A stretch of DNA of 64,000 nt from Tridacna crocea (lineage: Eukaryota; Mollusca; Bivalvia; Cardiida; Cardiidae), in assembly GCA_943736015.1 (NCBI GenBank), contig OX031063.1, forward strand, positions 45,400,672 to 45,464,671. Reading direction: 5' to 3'. The position numbers and the translations under genes are program-made. A model generated the notes under the pieces. That model did no database searches. It was not told where the DNA came from and saw only the letters and a program-made list of their open reading frames with translations. Shown piece after piece: positions 22,603 through 35,228 of the stretch. Position 1 is the first letter of the stretch; each line of letters begins with the position of its first letter.

Positions 22603-22708
22603 CTAAGCTCCTCCCAAGCCACTGGTTGCTTTTCCAGATAACTATCATTAAAATGACAAGCAGCGCCGAGAGAAATGGTATTAGTATATAATCAAAGGGT
22701 TGCGCCAT
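22603..22708 (-). CDS. Candidate first coding exon of the receptor (signal peptide)
   Basis: From ATG at 22708 the frame reads MAQPFDY followed by a strongly hydrophobic stretch (ILIPFLSALLVILMIVIW), then KSNQWLGRSL and a donor-like AG|GTGAAC. This would serve as a signal peptide or anchor for the channel subunit. The difficulty is the splice phase: this donor leaves phase 1, while the preferred acceptor of the next exon needs phase 2. Either the acceptor at 20916 is used, another donor is used, or the true first exon lies elsewhere. Confidence 0.35.
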
Positions 22709-25649
22709 ATTGAATATAAAGAAAAGGTAAAGATCAGTTTGTGTAAAAAAAAATACGGTCCATTTAATCTATCTCATATTTCATTGCTAGACTTTTTTCT
22801 TAGAAACTGATAGGATTCGATGAACCTTCTTTTGATTTTTCCCATGGCAAGGACATGGTGCACTGATATTTCTTTGAATTAATACCCTTTGATATTTTGT
22901 CCATGCGGTTGAACGATTACTCAGCCGAGTTCCTACAGCTCATCCGGTAGCAGAACTCGAAAACAAGGGATCGCTGTCCTTGGTTCAGCTAATTTCTTTC
23001 TGAGGATTGAAGATAGTCATTCTGACAGGATACATTCCTCTCACGTCGGTACACTGTTCATTGCCTCGACGATAGTCATGTAGGAAAGCAGCAAGTCGCT
23101 AGGATAGCATCAGTAACTCCAGGAAAGCATGGATAGCTTTACAGGCCGCCGTGATAATTTTCAAAATGGCGTGTAACACCATAGAAAGTACACCCTGTTT
23201 CATTAGCTTTTTTCTTTTTTTTTTATAAAAACACATGCGGGAGCCATCATCCGTAGGATGTTCAGACACTGCCATTACAGCGCTTCAGACTGTCAAGGTC
23301 CAAATTGCTACTTAAAGCTTAGGCAGCTTGTTTTACAAAGCATAGCCGACAAAGCAATTCAGGTGAAAGGTCACATTGAAAACCATTTCAAAATCTCACA
23401 TTTGATTAGTAGAAATGTGTTCTTGTATTGTGTATTATTAGTGTATTATGTGTATTTTTTTTTTGGGGGGGGGGGGTGGGGGGGGGGGTGGGGGGGGGTA
23501 CCCCTCTTGTTCGGCGGAGCGACACTCATCTGCGTGTAAATGGGCAGTTATCCGAGCAACATTCTAGTCTTTGAAATCCGACCAGTCTAGGGAAAGTTAT
23601 TGATATCTTTGTACCGAACGGCAAAATTTTAAAACTTTTAAATTGATAGCAGACAACAAATGATATATGGCCCCAAATGAATTTCTGTCCCTGAACTGGT
23701 AGGAAAAGCTGGTTCACAGCGTTTTTTTTTTTTTCCTTCTTTTTTTTTTCTTCTCGTATTATTTTTGAAAATCCTACCTTATTCAATGGCGTTAAAACCT
23801 AAAATTATGTAGTAAAGTGTAAAAGGATTTAGTACTCCAAACTCAAGCGGAAATTTTGGGGCGAAGCGAATTATTCAATATTGGTGCAATATCATTCAGA
23901 GACTGTTTCCTAAAATAATTAGAAAACTCCTTATAGGCCAAGAAGAAATCATTTAAAGGCTTCTGTTCCTTTAGCTGTACGGGCTATCTGATTTAGTGGA
24001 TTGGAACAGAACTAGTTTTAAAGACGTTGTTGACGTTTTGAATTTCGAGGGCAGGTCCAGCCTTGTCTCATAGTCACCAACATAGGTAAAACATATAACT
24101 GCTATTAGCTTATTCGGCCAAAGGTACGCTACAATTACTACGAATATATTTGAATACATTATCTGTATCACCTCTCTCGAGACGATTCTTTTTACGCAAA
24201 GACATATATACCAATATATAGTCTTGTTTTTCAAGGCATATGTATGTAGATAAGAGGGAGAATCCGTTTCCATTTACACATAGAATTTCGTGTTCGAATA
24301 TGGATATATGGCTTGTTAGTAAAGAGATATATTGTTATTGTCATTGTAGATCATATAATCATAATAATGTCCATTATACAATTTTTTATGGAACATTTAT
24401 CAAACGTTTCTATCATTGCAGTCTACAGACATACATAAAAAAACATAGTATTCGTTTAATGGTTCTTCTGAGCGATAGTAAACATGAAATATACCAATCG
24501 ATAAACTGCTATTTGGCAGCGGTACACAATTGACTATTTGGTATAATACGATTCAAACATCCATCGCTATGGTGTATTTTGAAATTTCGTTTATAAAACC
24601 AATTAATACACTATTCAAGGACAACTAACAGTAAATTCCGGTTTAATTTTACCACCTCTACTTTAAACAGTATCGCTTCAAACGATGTCTTCTTAGAGCA
24701 CGACCATTAATTAGGAATAGTATCCTAGTTATAGTAGTATTGTTTTTTAATCGCTAAAATACCATTGGGTCAGACATCAGAATTTTTCCCTGTAAATTTC
24801 CACCTGAAAAATTAAAAAAAGAGAGAATCTCCTTGATGTGTTCTATAGATTGTAAGCAGTCGGCTTTTTTGTTTTCGATAAAATACCATCGTAAGTATTC
24901 AGATTCCTTAAAAACGAATAATGTTTTTTAGGAAGTGTACACTTGCGGAAAACGTATTGGTTTTCAATAAGATTGAAGTATAATTTTTTAGAGTTAACAG
25001 AATTTTGGAAATACTGATGTACTTCCTGTAAAATGTTTCGTTTTACATTGGATGTCAAATGTCATATTGAAACCGAACTTAACCTGTACATACGGACCCG
25101 TGGACGTGGTATGCCAAGGTGATTATGCAGAATACTTATTTGTCTGCCATTCATTCTATGTGATAAACAGTATCTCACATTCATGCTTGTGTATTATCAT
25201 TTACATCAACGACATTTTAAAAAAGACAGTTAGTTTTGTCATGATTCGTTCGACACGTTTTTTTTTCTCACGAGAATATGAATTGTGCATGACCTTTTAT
25301 TAGATTATAACGTCAGTATTTTCTAACGTGGAAATTGTACGGACATTTAATCAAAAAGACCTTTTACATGCTGAAGTTGAAATATAATTATCACTTCTTA
25401 TGTAAACTGACCATGATTTGTAAGTATCTGGTAGGTAATGGCATTAAAAGTTATCTAAACTGACCATGATTTGTAAGTAAGTACACGTATCTGATAGGTA
25501 ATGTCATTTTTAATGCCATTTTTGACAAAATAAGGTAGTATGTGAAAGGTTGGAAAAAATAATTGTTCAAAACCTAATATCTAAAGATAATTGATGATAT
25601 TCACTATTTTTTAAAACGAAATAGTGATGATAGAATAAATTCAACAAAA
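22709..25649. other. Intergenic stretch upstream of the receptor; no gene seen
   Basis: If the receptor starts near 22708 its promoter lies here, but I recognise no core element. The area contains a G-rich tract (23465-23498), T/A runs and a short ~65-bp tandem repeat at about 25405-25520 (ctgaccatgatttgtaagta twice). Open frames of 65-100 codons lack motifs. Confidence 0.5.
23465..23498 (+). repeat. G-rich tract, possible G-quadruplex
   Basis: Runs of 12, 11 and 8 guanines separated by single T residues, after a T-run. Confidence 0.8.
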
Positions 25650-26422
25650 GTCTAACTTATAATTGAATATTGAAGTAATTTTTCCGGATCTCTTGTTGCA
25701 TATGAACATCAACTATCTGCATTTTTAAATTCTATACTTTAGGGCAACTTTTATTTCTTTTGTGTAGATCCAATATCGCTAAATTAAAAGAACATAATAT
25801 TACGTAAGTACAACACTCTGAATTACAAATCTTTGTTTTGATTTATGGAAGTATTTAGATACATTTATATACATGTAAGTGGTAATTGATGACATGGTTC
25901 AAAAACCGCTTTCCTACAAATAACTGGTCCCAGATTCATTAAATGATGTTTAATGAATAAGTTCAAAGCACACGATTTTTATTACTTGAGAGGAAATAGA
26001 AATTATTAACGAATGCCTTCATGACAAAACAAAACTAACGTATAATTGAATATTGAAGTAATTTTTTTGGATTTCTTGTGGCATATGAACATCAACTATC
26101 TGCATTATTAAATTCTATACTTTATGGCAACTTTTATTTCTTTTGTGTAGATCTAATTTCGCTAAATTAAAACAACTTAATATTACGTAAGTACAACACC
26201 CTGAATTACAAACCTTTAATTTGATTTATGAAAGTATTTAAGACACATTTGTATACATGTAAGTGGTAATCGATGACATAGTTCAATTAGCGCTTTCGTA
26301 CAAATAACTGGTCCCAGATTCATTACATAATCTTTAATGAATAAGTTCAAAGCACAAAAACTTTTATTCCTTGAGAGGAAATAGAAATTATTGACGAATG
26401 CCTTCATGACCAAACAAAACTG
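25650..26422 (+). repeat. Tandem duplication, 383-bp unit, two copies
   Basis: Copy A is about 25650-26032 and copy B about 26033-26422. For example, aattgaatattgaagtaatt occurs at 25661 and 26044. Both end in 'gaatgccttcatgac.aaacaaaact'. Similarity is high with scattered substitutions. No coding potential is shared. Confidence 0.88.
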
Positions 26423-26805
26423 TTTACTCTGAAAAAAAAAGTAAAACTTTATATATCTTTGGAAATTTTACTGACAACTTTCTGACCTTTAAGTATCGAT
26501 AGAGTACGATGCATTTAAGTAATGATTAAACATCAGCCTTACATGTCTAATGAAGAGACCCTGTAATTAAGTGTGTGGACATCTGTTTTTAGATTGACAT
26601 GTTTATTTTACCTATTAAAAAGGGGTAGTATTTTTTTTTTTTTAATTCAGTTAAAATACTAATTGTGGGTTTACCAATATGAGATACATGTACTGGAAGA
26701 AGTCAGCCTACAGTCTAGTCCTGGATGCCAGCCCCGTTTCTCAAATATTTCAACATTAGATATCTGAAACTACAAACTTTGATATTGTACAAAATAAAAG
26801 AATAC

Positions 26806-26936
26806 CTCAGCACAATCAAAATGGTCCCATGAAATACTGCTAAACGATCCATTTACATCAATGATAAAGTCGGCGAATCTCCAATAGCATGGTGTTTCCG
26901 TTACTGAAGAAAAAGAAATTCCAATTTTATCCGCCT
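26806..26936 (-). CDS. Possible isolated exon of an unidentified gene
   Basis: 131 bp with an acceptor (aattgcag) and a donor (GTATTC), phase 1 to 0. The translation (EADKIGISFSSVTETPCYWR, then FADFIIDVNGSFSSISW and DHFDCAE) has protein-like composition, a cysteine pair and an NGS sequon, suggesting an extracellular segment. I do not recognise the family and found no convincing neighbouring exons. A weak candidate at about 27050-27168 (minus) has an acceptor (atcttgtag) but no clear donor. Could be chance or a gene relic. Confidence 0.25.
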
Positions 26937-29395
26937 CTGCAATTATAACCAGGAAAAAATCCAATAGAAAATTTTCGTTATTCACTTTGTTAGTATTTAG
27001 AGAAAAATGAAATACTTCATTTTTATAAAGGTTGCTTTTATTGAAAAATAAACCATTGCCCTAACATAGTGCTTTTTATCTTTAATATTTTCCGATATGG
27101 TGTAAAGATTCCTTCTTCTATTTTCTTCACCGCTCGATATTGCCATTTCAGCAGAATCCTACAAGATAACTATTTTATGTAAACAATTGTAAGGCCAAAT
27201 GATTCATTTTGATAAGTATATAAACTACTTTTTTTTTTAATCTTCGAATTAATCCTTCAAAATATTCCACTTTGACAAAATATATAAATTTGTATGAACA
27301 ACAAAGACCATCCGATAAAAGCATTTGCTATCCCGAGTCCCTGAAAAATAGCAATTGATTATAACGTTATGGAGTTTATTGTATTAAATACGTCCACTGA
27401 AATCAGGTTTTATACCAACAATCTGAATTGTGTTGTATTTGTTGATGAACAACATTTATGTATATGAAAAAAATATACAGTTTATGTGATTTTCTGCGCC
27501 ACTGACTCTAATCTAGCAAACAAATAACTTGAGTCTTAACTTAGTCGCGTTTTATACGCCCGAAGGGTCATATTATGTTATGGCCCCGTTCGTCTGTCTG
27601 TCCGTAGGCAATTTTTCCAAATTGATATATTGTGTTACTCAGTGATCTAATAGGTTTACGCATGGACTGCTGGATGGACGAAAGGACAGACATAATGAAA
27701 CCAGTACACCCCCTTCCCCTTCGTATGTGGTCGGTTTAAAGAAATAGCAAATAAAATATTGAACTGACTTTGTTTGTTGGAGTTTAATGACACGTTCAGC
27801 AGGTTATTTTTAATCCGGAAGAAAACAGGATACAAATAAATAAAGACCAAGTCTAAAGGAATAAATGTCAATACTGGTAAACTGGAAAACTGATTAATAA
27901 ACATCTACCCACAATTTTAATGACAATCAAATTTTATTAAGATCCATATGGAAACTTTAGATCAGTTGCATTAAGAAGGCTGCATATCGGGAAGCTATAG
28001 AGACTTAGATTCAACAGACACAAGTCTTTCAATAATCAATGAAACAGAAAATCCCTGCTTCATGTAGATTTATCAGTTATAGTAATGACACTGTCCAAGT
28101 TTCATACAAATCTGTTTGTAAACTTCGAAGGGCTTCCGTTCACAAGACTGAAATATGATCACCTGTATAGAGAGTAAGTTTGAAGGGACATCTTGCAAAA
28201 ATCAGTGAACCAAATAATCCCTGCCTCATGCACATCTACTTGCTTAGGAGGAGTTATGTTCACAAGACATGGCCGGCACGTACGGATGGAGGCAAGGACT
28301 GAGAAGATGACACCAAGGTAATCGCGTATAAAAACTGAAGACTTGAATGGCTTTGATTTACCAAATAAAACATGAAGTTTCATGAAATTACGTGCATTAG
28401 TGGAGATACATGATTACGGCGGCGTTTAAAAATGAACAAAGAAGTCGATAGCTTCAAGTGTCGTGGCATTTCATTTGACTGCGAAGGGTATGACCCATCC
28501 AGGGATGGAAATAGCTTTTTTATGAAGCATGGCTCGTAAGTCAATTTTGAATGAGGACTGCGTCTTTACTTTATATCATTGACGTGTTTTCGTTTTACAT
28601 AATTACTGAATACTCTTCTAAGAACGTGCTGCTGATATTCAAAACAACAACAAATAGAGTTTTACTGTAACAGCTTTTCGTCTTGTATGTCGTGTCAGAA
28701 GATGGAAACGAGTGCATTACATGATTAACCGATTGACATTTTAAAAGCATGCTGTCAAAACGAAATGTACCGTGAATAGGGCGTGTAAGGAAAAGTGCCT
28801 CACAATTCTATTCACGCAGTATGAAAAGCTTTTCAACGTTCATAGTTGCTATCATGCGCATAACCGCGGTAGTTTAGATTGTCTATGGACAAGTTGACAA
28901 TCTGATTAATGTTTCCATGCTCATGACATACGGTTGGAAATGTACCATTAAATTTCAAGACGGTACAAGGTTGAATTTATACGTTACTTTCCTAGTGTAT
29001 AGCTATTTATATTCGGGGGAAAGAGACCTGAAATTATCATTATGAACGACCGACTATATACCGGTACTCTAATCAGCTGAACATCTAAAGACATTATTTA
29101 CGTATAACTATGAGGCTAAATAGTGAATTCTACAGAAATAAATGCAACTTAAAAGAACAAGTCCGATGTTCTACACTGTGGCCTAGACACATCTCTAATA
29201 TTACACTGTCATCCTTATTTGGTGTTGTTAGTGAACATATTCTACACAGCCTACTGTAAAACCTCTATGATGTAACAACTGTGCCCAATATTTCCTATAG
29301 ATACTAAGCAAAACATTGGGTATTTTTTCTTTAACTCGCAGTGTTCTCTATCAATAAGATAAGTGTCTTTCAGGTTAGTCATATTTTAAACTGTT
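26937..29395. other. Intergenic stretch, no gene seen
   Basis: AT-rich. Around 27540-27610 and 27655-27700 there is sequence of the 'cgtctgtctgtccg' kind that looks like part of a dispersed repeat. Open frames of 62-82 codons lack motifs. Confidence 0.45.
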
Positions 29396-29827
29396 TTATG
29401 CAGCTCGATCAATGTCGATAATATCTGTAAACTCTTTCGAGCCAACTGGACTGTCATCGTCAAGAACTGGGTTAAAATCGGCAGAATCATCGACTGAAAC
29501 ATAGTCATTGCCACTCGCACAGTCCAAATTTAGACTTTTCTTACTCCTTTTGCTGGACATTGCATGGTATTCCTTCCTTTTTGGTGTTCGTAGCGGGGTT
29601 GCTTTCATACTAGATCTACGTCCTGATAGAGACCCGATATATTTCCATGTATTTGGAGTCCCAGACAGACAATCACTTATAATACCGTACTCTGTTTCAA
29701 CTCGGGAGCAAAATTGTATTGCACGTTTTCTTTTGTTTTATTGGCGGACAAAATGTCTTAGGTCGCCGTCTTGGCTTATTCTTGGTTTATAGTTAAGCCA
29801 AAGATTCGTCTTCTTTCTTTTCCCCAT
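29396..29827 (-). pseudogene. Unidentified reading frame with one in-frame stop
   Basis: From ATG at 29827 (MGKRKKTNLWLNYKPRISQD) the frame runs 144 codons to a TGA/TAA-type stop at 29396, with a single internal TAA after about 29 codons. The downstream part is basic then acidic (TPLRTPKRKEYHAMSSKRSK; later DDSADFNPVLDDDS). Its composition differs from the surrounding AT-rich noise. I do not recognise it; a retro- or transposon-derived nuclear protein remnant is possible. The short ATG frame from 29608 is the last part only. Confidence 0.35.
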
Positions 29828-31257
29828 CGTTTTTACATTTTATCCGAAATTAAAACATAAATGGTTTGTGTAAGTAAGCGTTTTAAATATACGAAGTACT
29901 AATCCTTTGTGTGTCAAATAAAGGAAAAAGTCGTCTGCGACATGATTTTTTCAGCATCACAATATGAAAATAATTTTAAAAAAACCTGCCGTAGATATTC
30001 ACATTCTTTTTGTTTATCCTTATCTGCAGTAACACTACACGCAAGTATCGAGATCCCGTCATCAGGCACCGCCGTCTTCGGTAGCGGTTGATTTCAAGGG
30101 TCATATGGCTTAAGGATTTACCGGATGTATTTTTGTGCAATAAATAAATATATAAATAAACTTATGCATCTATATGATGTATTTTACCAAAGATAGATTG
30201 TTAATTTGGAACAAATTCGTCATTCGTAAGTTGGGCTGCTCTAAGGTTTAATTAGCTGTAGGGTGTGAAGATCTATAAATATTTAAATCATAGTTACGTT
30301 ATTAGATATGACTCGATGCTTTTAGATGTGCAGCTGATAAGGCATATGGTTGGTGGTTCGTTGATGATCATTATCATTAATTTACATTAACGAAGAGTTT
30401 TGTGATGATGATATCGAAAATGATAGTTATAACAGTTTTGGTTCATCTCCATGATAGTCATGATAGCTATGGATTATTTGCACGATACTGTCTTTCATCA
30501 AGCTCTTCATGTGTATAATGGATCATTTGAATGACACCGTTCGTCATCAGGCCTTTCATGTGTGTAATGAGATTTTATTCTAAAAGCATAAACAGAACAA
30601 GAAACCTGACGGACAGAAATACCGTCTTTACAGATAGACAATTGTACATATTGTTAAAAAAGAATCACTTGGTAGAGCCCAAACTTCAGATTATCGTGTT
30701 TGTATGTTTAACAAGGCCTTTTGCTGACTTCCGCGTATTGGTTACTCGAAAAACATAGTCGCTGACGGAAGTTTATCGGATAAAACGTCCTCGACAAACA
30801 ACCAACCACCAAAGGAACAATACAGAAAAATGCGACAACCGTCTACTGCATATCTATTCATCTGAATGTTATAGAAGTAATTTGGTGCTTACTTAGCAAA
30901 ATTCTAGGGCGCAGCACTTGTTACAACTGTAGCGGGTACGTTCAAATGACAGGAGAAATAAAATTAATGATTCGAGGTACGTTACTTCATAGTAAGCTTA
31001 ACCCTCCTTTAAGCGGCGATCCAACTCCGCTCATGGCGATCGTGGCATTTCTCCGAATCGCCGACACGTGCAACTCCATGGGACTAGTGCATTTCCAGTA
31101 TGCATATCGAACGCTTCAACTACGATCTCGCTGCGCTGGTCAAGATCCTGTCTAGCTGTTGTCGCGCTTCTACGGCGCTTTCAAGATGCTTCTACTACGC
31201 TCCCGCTACGGTACCGGATTTCAGACATACGTTCTCTGCTGGTACATGGCCACGACT
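29828..31257. other. Intergenic stretch, no gene seen
   Basis: AT-rich to 30900. 30940-31260 is less AT-rich and gives three overlapping frames (30946-31155, 31068-31307, 31100-31357) without motifs. This seems to be part of a dispersed repeat that continues into the duplication beginning at 31258. Confidence 0.45.
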
Positions 31258-31900
31258 TATGCGTAGAAGCCGCGCTTTTCTTTCTTTTTTGGAACGTTTT
31301 TATATAGCAGCAGTTGAATATCGGCTTTCGAAAGCAAGAAGGCAATTAGTCCTATAGCCCTAACCTGAGTAAAGTCATCTGATTGATAAAGCTAATAAGA
31401 TCCTCAATTTAATGATGTAAAAGGCATGCGTGCAAGTGACCTACCGTTTTACCACCTTTCTTTTGAACTTCTCAGATATCACCCAGACAAACAATCTGAT
31501 GTTTCATGAGAATTAGGCTGAAAAATGTGTCTCTAGACTGCACACAAGGTTTTTCTTACAACGTTGTTGCTGCTATATTACTACGGCCTATGCGTGGGAG
31601 CCGCGCTTCGGTTGCTCTTTTGAAACATTTCTATGCAGCAGCAGCTTGGCATCGGCTTTCGAAGCAAGAGGGCCATCAGTACTAAAGCTCTAATCTGAGT
31701 TAAGTCATCTACAATTGATAAAGCTGAAGAGATCATGGTTTTAATCAATGACGTAAAAGGTAAGCGAGCAAACAACCTACTTTTTTACCAACCGAACTAC
31801 ATTTGAACTTGTCAGATATCACACAGACAAACAATCCGATGTTTCGTAAGAGTCAGACTGACAAATATGTTTCTAGACTGCACACAAGGTTTTTCTAAGA
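31258..31900 (+). repeat. Direct duplication, ~330-bp spacing, two copies
   Basis: Copy 1 is about 31258-31559 and copy 2 about 31589-31900. Both run from 'atgcgt.g.agccgcgctt' through 'atcggctttcgaa', 'agatatcac.cagacaaacaa' and 'tctagactgcacacaaggtt'. They differ by many substitutions, so the duplication is not recent. Confidence 0.8.
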
Positions 31901-33990
31901 TTTGGCGCGGTGACCTAGTCTTTGACCAAACATGACCCAATTTCACACATGTCAAAGGCATCATGAAGAGAAATATTCCGACTAAGTATTTGTAACTTAC
32001 TGCAAATGTGCCTTCTAGAATGCACACACTTTGAATGTTGACGCCTGAACAACTGACAATGGGAACGGCCCGGGCACAAAAGCTCACCTCACGACGGTGT
32101 AAAGGACCGACGTACCCATCAGGTACATGTAGTAACTGAACTTCAATTCATCCGGCTTACAGCTATATAAATAGCAAAATATTACATTTTCCCTTTTTCA
32201 AAGACGGTTTGTTATTCCTGTATATATTTTAGTATGGCTACAAATTATTTCTATATCCCAGCTGCACACGAGCAAAGGCGTGCTTAATACATCTCTCTCT
32301 GAAAGCATGATACCTTGTCAGCCATCGTAATCATGATCCATAAAGTCCATTTTGTATAATAGCCGACCTAATCAGGAGGTAAAATGATCGTTTACAAACA
32401 GAAATTTAGAAATAGCCAGAAGTATCAACCCGGATCAGCCTGCATGGACCGCACAGGCTGACCTGGGTCGATAGTTTGCAGATGCACTCAGCCCTTTTTT
32501 TCACATGGCAAGGCTCATTTCTTTTTTCTTCTTGAAAATTATCTACATGTACATAGAATTTAGGAACGTGAAAATGCTCGTGCCTCTTTAATACTAGAAT
32601 AAAAGCCGACATAGAAATATGGATAAACCAACCATAGCAGACATTTAATGCATAAACCCTGTAAAAGTGATAGGGTGATTATTGGAAAAGATATTTTGAC
32701 AGGATATGCCCGAGGCCGGCGAACGATAATCGCTTATGTCAACGAAAAGATAAATGTATGAACGTCTATTTAAAGAGTCATGGCGAAATCCGAGATTTGC
32801 TCTCTCTGTCAAAGCTCCACGAAATGTTAGTAATGAAAAGTTACAAATATTCAATAGTGTGCGTTAACATTAACCCCCCTCCTTTAAAAAAGTAATAAGA
32901 TAAACGCTGAAATTTTGAGGCAATTTCTTCTACTTGAAAGAAACACAATGAAAGAAAGCGGGAAAGATGCGTCGCAGAAGAGTGCATAATGAGAAGGTCG
33001 TGCAAAACTGGAAGGTTAAGAAACTTGAAAGGAATGGGTGACAATGTAATGCAAAATCTTACAAAGATAAACGCAATGACGTTTCTGGTAGCTGTAATTG
33101 ACATTATCAAGATGTTGATCCGACATAGATTGATACATCTAATCTGACCCTTGTTGATCTTTTTTTTTCCTCAGAAGTTAATTTTCGATGATGTGATTAA
33201 AGGGTAAATATATATATATATTTCTTTTCTCCTTTTTTGTGGCATTTCTCTTTCTTTAGTTAACTAAAGGTACAGGGTACCTTTGCTTGGCAAGTGGTTT
33301 TTGTCAAAAGATCGGTCTTGGACAAACTTTTTGTGGTAAAGATCAAGATTAATTTCTGAAAAGAAGATTGGCTTTCAAAATTGTTGGAAAGTGTGCAAAT
33401 ACTGACGAGCATATAACAAGAACTGTTATAATCTTAGTAATTACTGTTAGCACAGGACAGTGCGAATTAGAAAAAAAAGTGAGTAACCTTCTTTGGGAAT
33501 GAAAGGCATATAATAGGCTAAACAACTGACCTCTTGAATCTTCGTAGTCAAACAATCAGCCACATTTCGAAAAAAATGTGTATTTTATGTATTCAAAACG
33601 TTCCTGATACTTTGTATTCTTTCGAATCCAATTTAGTTCACTTGTAAATGGTGTCAATTCTATGCTTTATCATCTAGGGTCATGATTTGAATATAAAATA
33701 TCATCGATCAGAATTAATAAAGCATCATTGGAAATGAGGTGTTTAGCACTCATGAAATGCTAGCAACGTACAAAATTACGAAAATAAGTAGATTTTGAAG
33801 TGTGTGAGAAACATGGACGCAATGTTTGTTATGTGTTTCAGAAAAGTCATAATGTCACCATCAAAATTGTTTACAGAAGAAAACTGTTCTAAATCTTGCT
33901 TTTTTCCTCGTCTGTCTCTCTCTCTTTTATGAATGTGATCAAAATGGATTTTATATATTTATTCATTTTATTCAATTGTAAATTCATTCT
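31901..33990. other. Intergenic stretch with one dispersed hairpin; no gene seen
   Basis: Contains the hairpin at 32421-32486. Minus-strand frames at 31812-32087 and 32841-33110 have no recognisable domain. Confidence 0.45.
32421..32486. repeat. Short dispersed hairpin (GATC family)
   Basis: ATCAACCCGGATCAGCCTGC pairs with CAGGCTGACCTGGGTCGAT, followed by a 'gtttgcagatgca' tail like that in the 8597-8849 MITE. Confidence 0.6.
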
Positions 33991-33991
33991 G

Positions 33992-34014
33992 TATTATTAT
34001 TATTATTATTATTC
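33992..34014 (+). repeat. (ATT)n microsatellite
   Basis: About seven ATT units. Confidence 0.9.
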
Positions 34015-35049
34015 AGATTTAGTTGCCAAGCGTCTTTACGATTCGAAATATATTCATCAACTAAGTTGGTGAAGAAAACATGAACAAAAACAGATAATCA
34101 AATCACATAGGCCAAGGTTATTTAAGGTGTAAAACCCTACTTGACGAGGCAAGCAGAGTTTGTTGTTACTAATGACGTGATGTCCAATTCGATTTTTTCC
34201 CTAACGTACACCGTGTCCTTTGCCGACAAGTTTTCTCAAGAAACATGCATGGTGTGTCTATATTATTAACAGCTAGTTATTGGGTAATCGCTAGATACAT
34301 CTGGTCTGGCACTGGCATTTCTTGTCAATGGTAGGCTATAGTTCATTCCATTGAGAGAGACGAGTAAAGTATGCAATGCATATGGCCTATTTGCAGATGT
34401 AACTAGACTAACATCCCGAGTGTTGCCTTCACATTATGATTATCAGTCAAATGATCAGGATCTTCATGCTTTCAGCTGTGTAAATCCCTAATTCGAGTCT
34501 GTAACCTACTTTAGACTTGAACATTCTAGTCTTTGTTACTGTGCATCTCTTGGAAAAAAAGTGCTACTGTAGGGCAGCCACGAGTGAAAATATTTCCGAC
34601 GACATTCACTAAATGAAATACACTACGGACTCTCACACCCCCCCCCCCCCCCCGCACCAGAAAAAAAACCACTTCTTCATGCTTCTGATCTTTTTTGGTG
34701 GGAAAGGATTAAATAAATGGAGGATATTTCTTTTTTACGGTAATTTTATTATTTTTGTTATTCAAGCTTCCAAAAACCATCATTTGTGAAACTACATGTC
34801 TCTACACATTTTTTTAGAAAAAGCACATTTTCTTAAACACAAGTGCCTTGAATGCATCCAAGAAGCAACCCAAATAGCATTTTCAAATTTATTGCCTGCT
34901 CTTGTTGTTTTATCAATTAACATCTCTAAGACAATCAACGCACCAAAATTTGAACTGGCCATAGCGAAATAGTAAAGATTTTAAAACTACAGCCATTTTC
35001 ACCTTTTTTTAAATACTGAATGCATTACGCATGAATTTTACCTTAACAG
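34015..35049. other. Intergenic stretch, no gene seen
   Basis: Contains a 16-base C-run at 34638-34653. Otherwise AT-rich. Confidence 0.5.
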
Positions 35050-35121
35050 GCTTTTGCAGACGACACAGATTAAGATCAGACTGCAGAGAACTTGCAGTCT
35101 CACCTCGGATCTCTGTCGTCA
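35050..35121. repeat. Short dispersed hairpin (GATC family)
   Basis: GACGACACAGATTAAGATCA and GACTGCAG face CTTGCAGTCTCACC and TCGGATCTCTGTCGTC. Imperfect pairing over about 28 nt. Confidence 0.5.
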
Positions 35122-35145
35122 GCTTGTTTATCAAAGCCTAATTCA

Positions 35146-35228
35146 TTAACTCTTCCCGGGTTTCAATGGAGTCTATTTCCAGGCATCGGCAGAGGTGTAC
35201 ATTAAATATTTGGCGCCGAAAGGGTTAA
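35146..35228. mobile_element. Possible minimal TTAA-flanked MITE (83 bp)
   Basis: TTAA at both ends, with CTCTTCCCGGG at the left and CGCCGAAAGGG at the right, which are partly inverse. It lacks the 67-bp hairpin of the other TTAA elements. Suggestive only. Confidence 0.35.

Noticed and set aside
31812-32087. 91-codon minus-strand frame
   Set aside because: Overlaps a duplicated repeat and has no motif.
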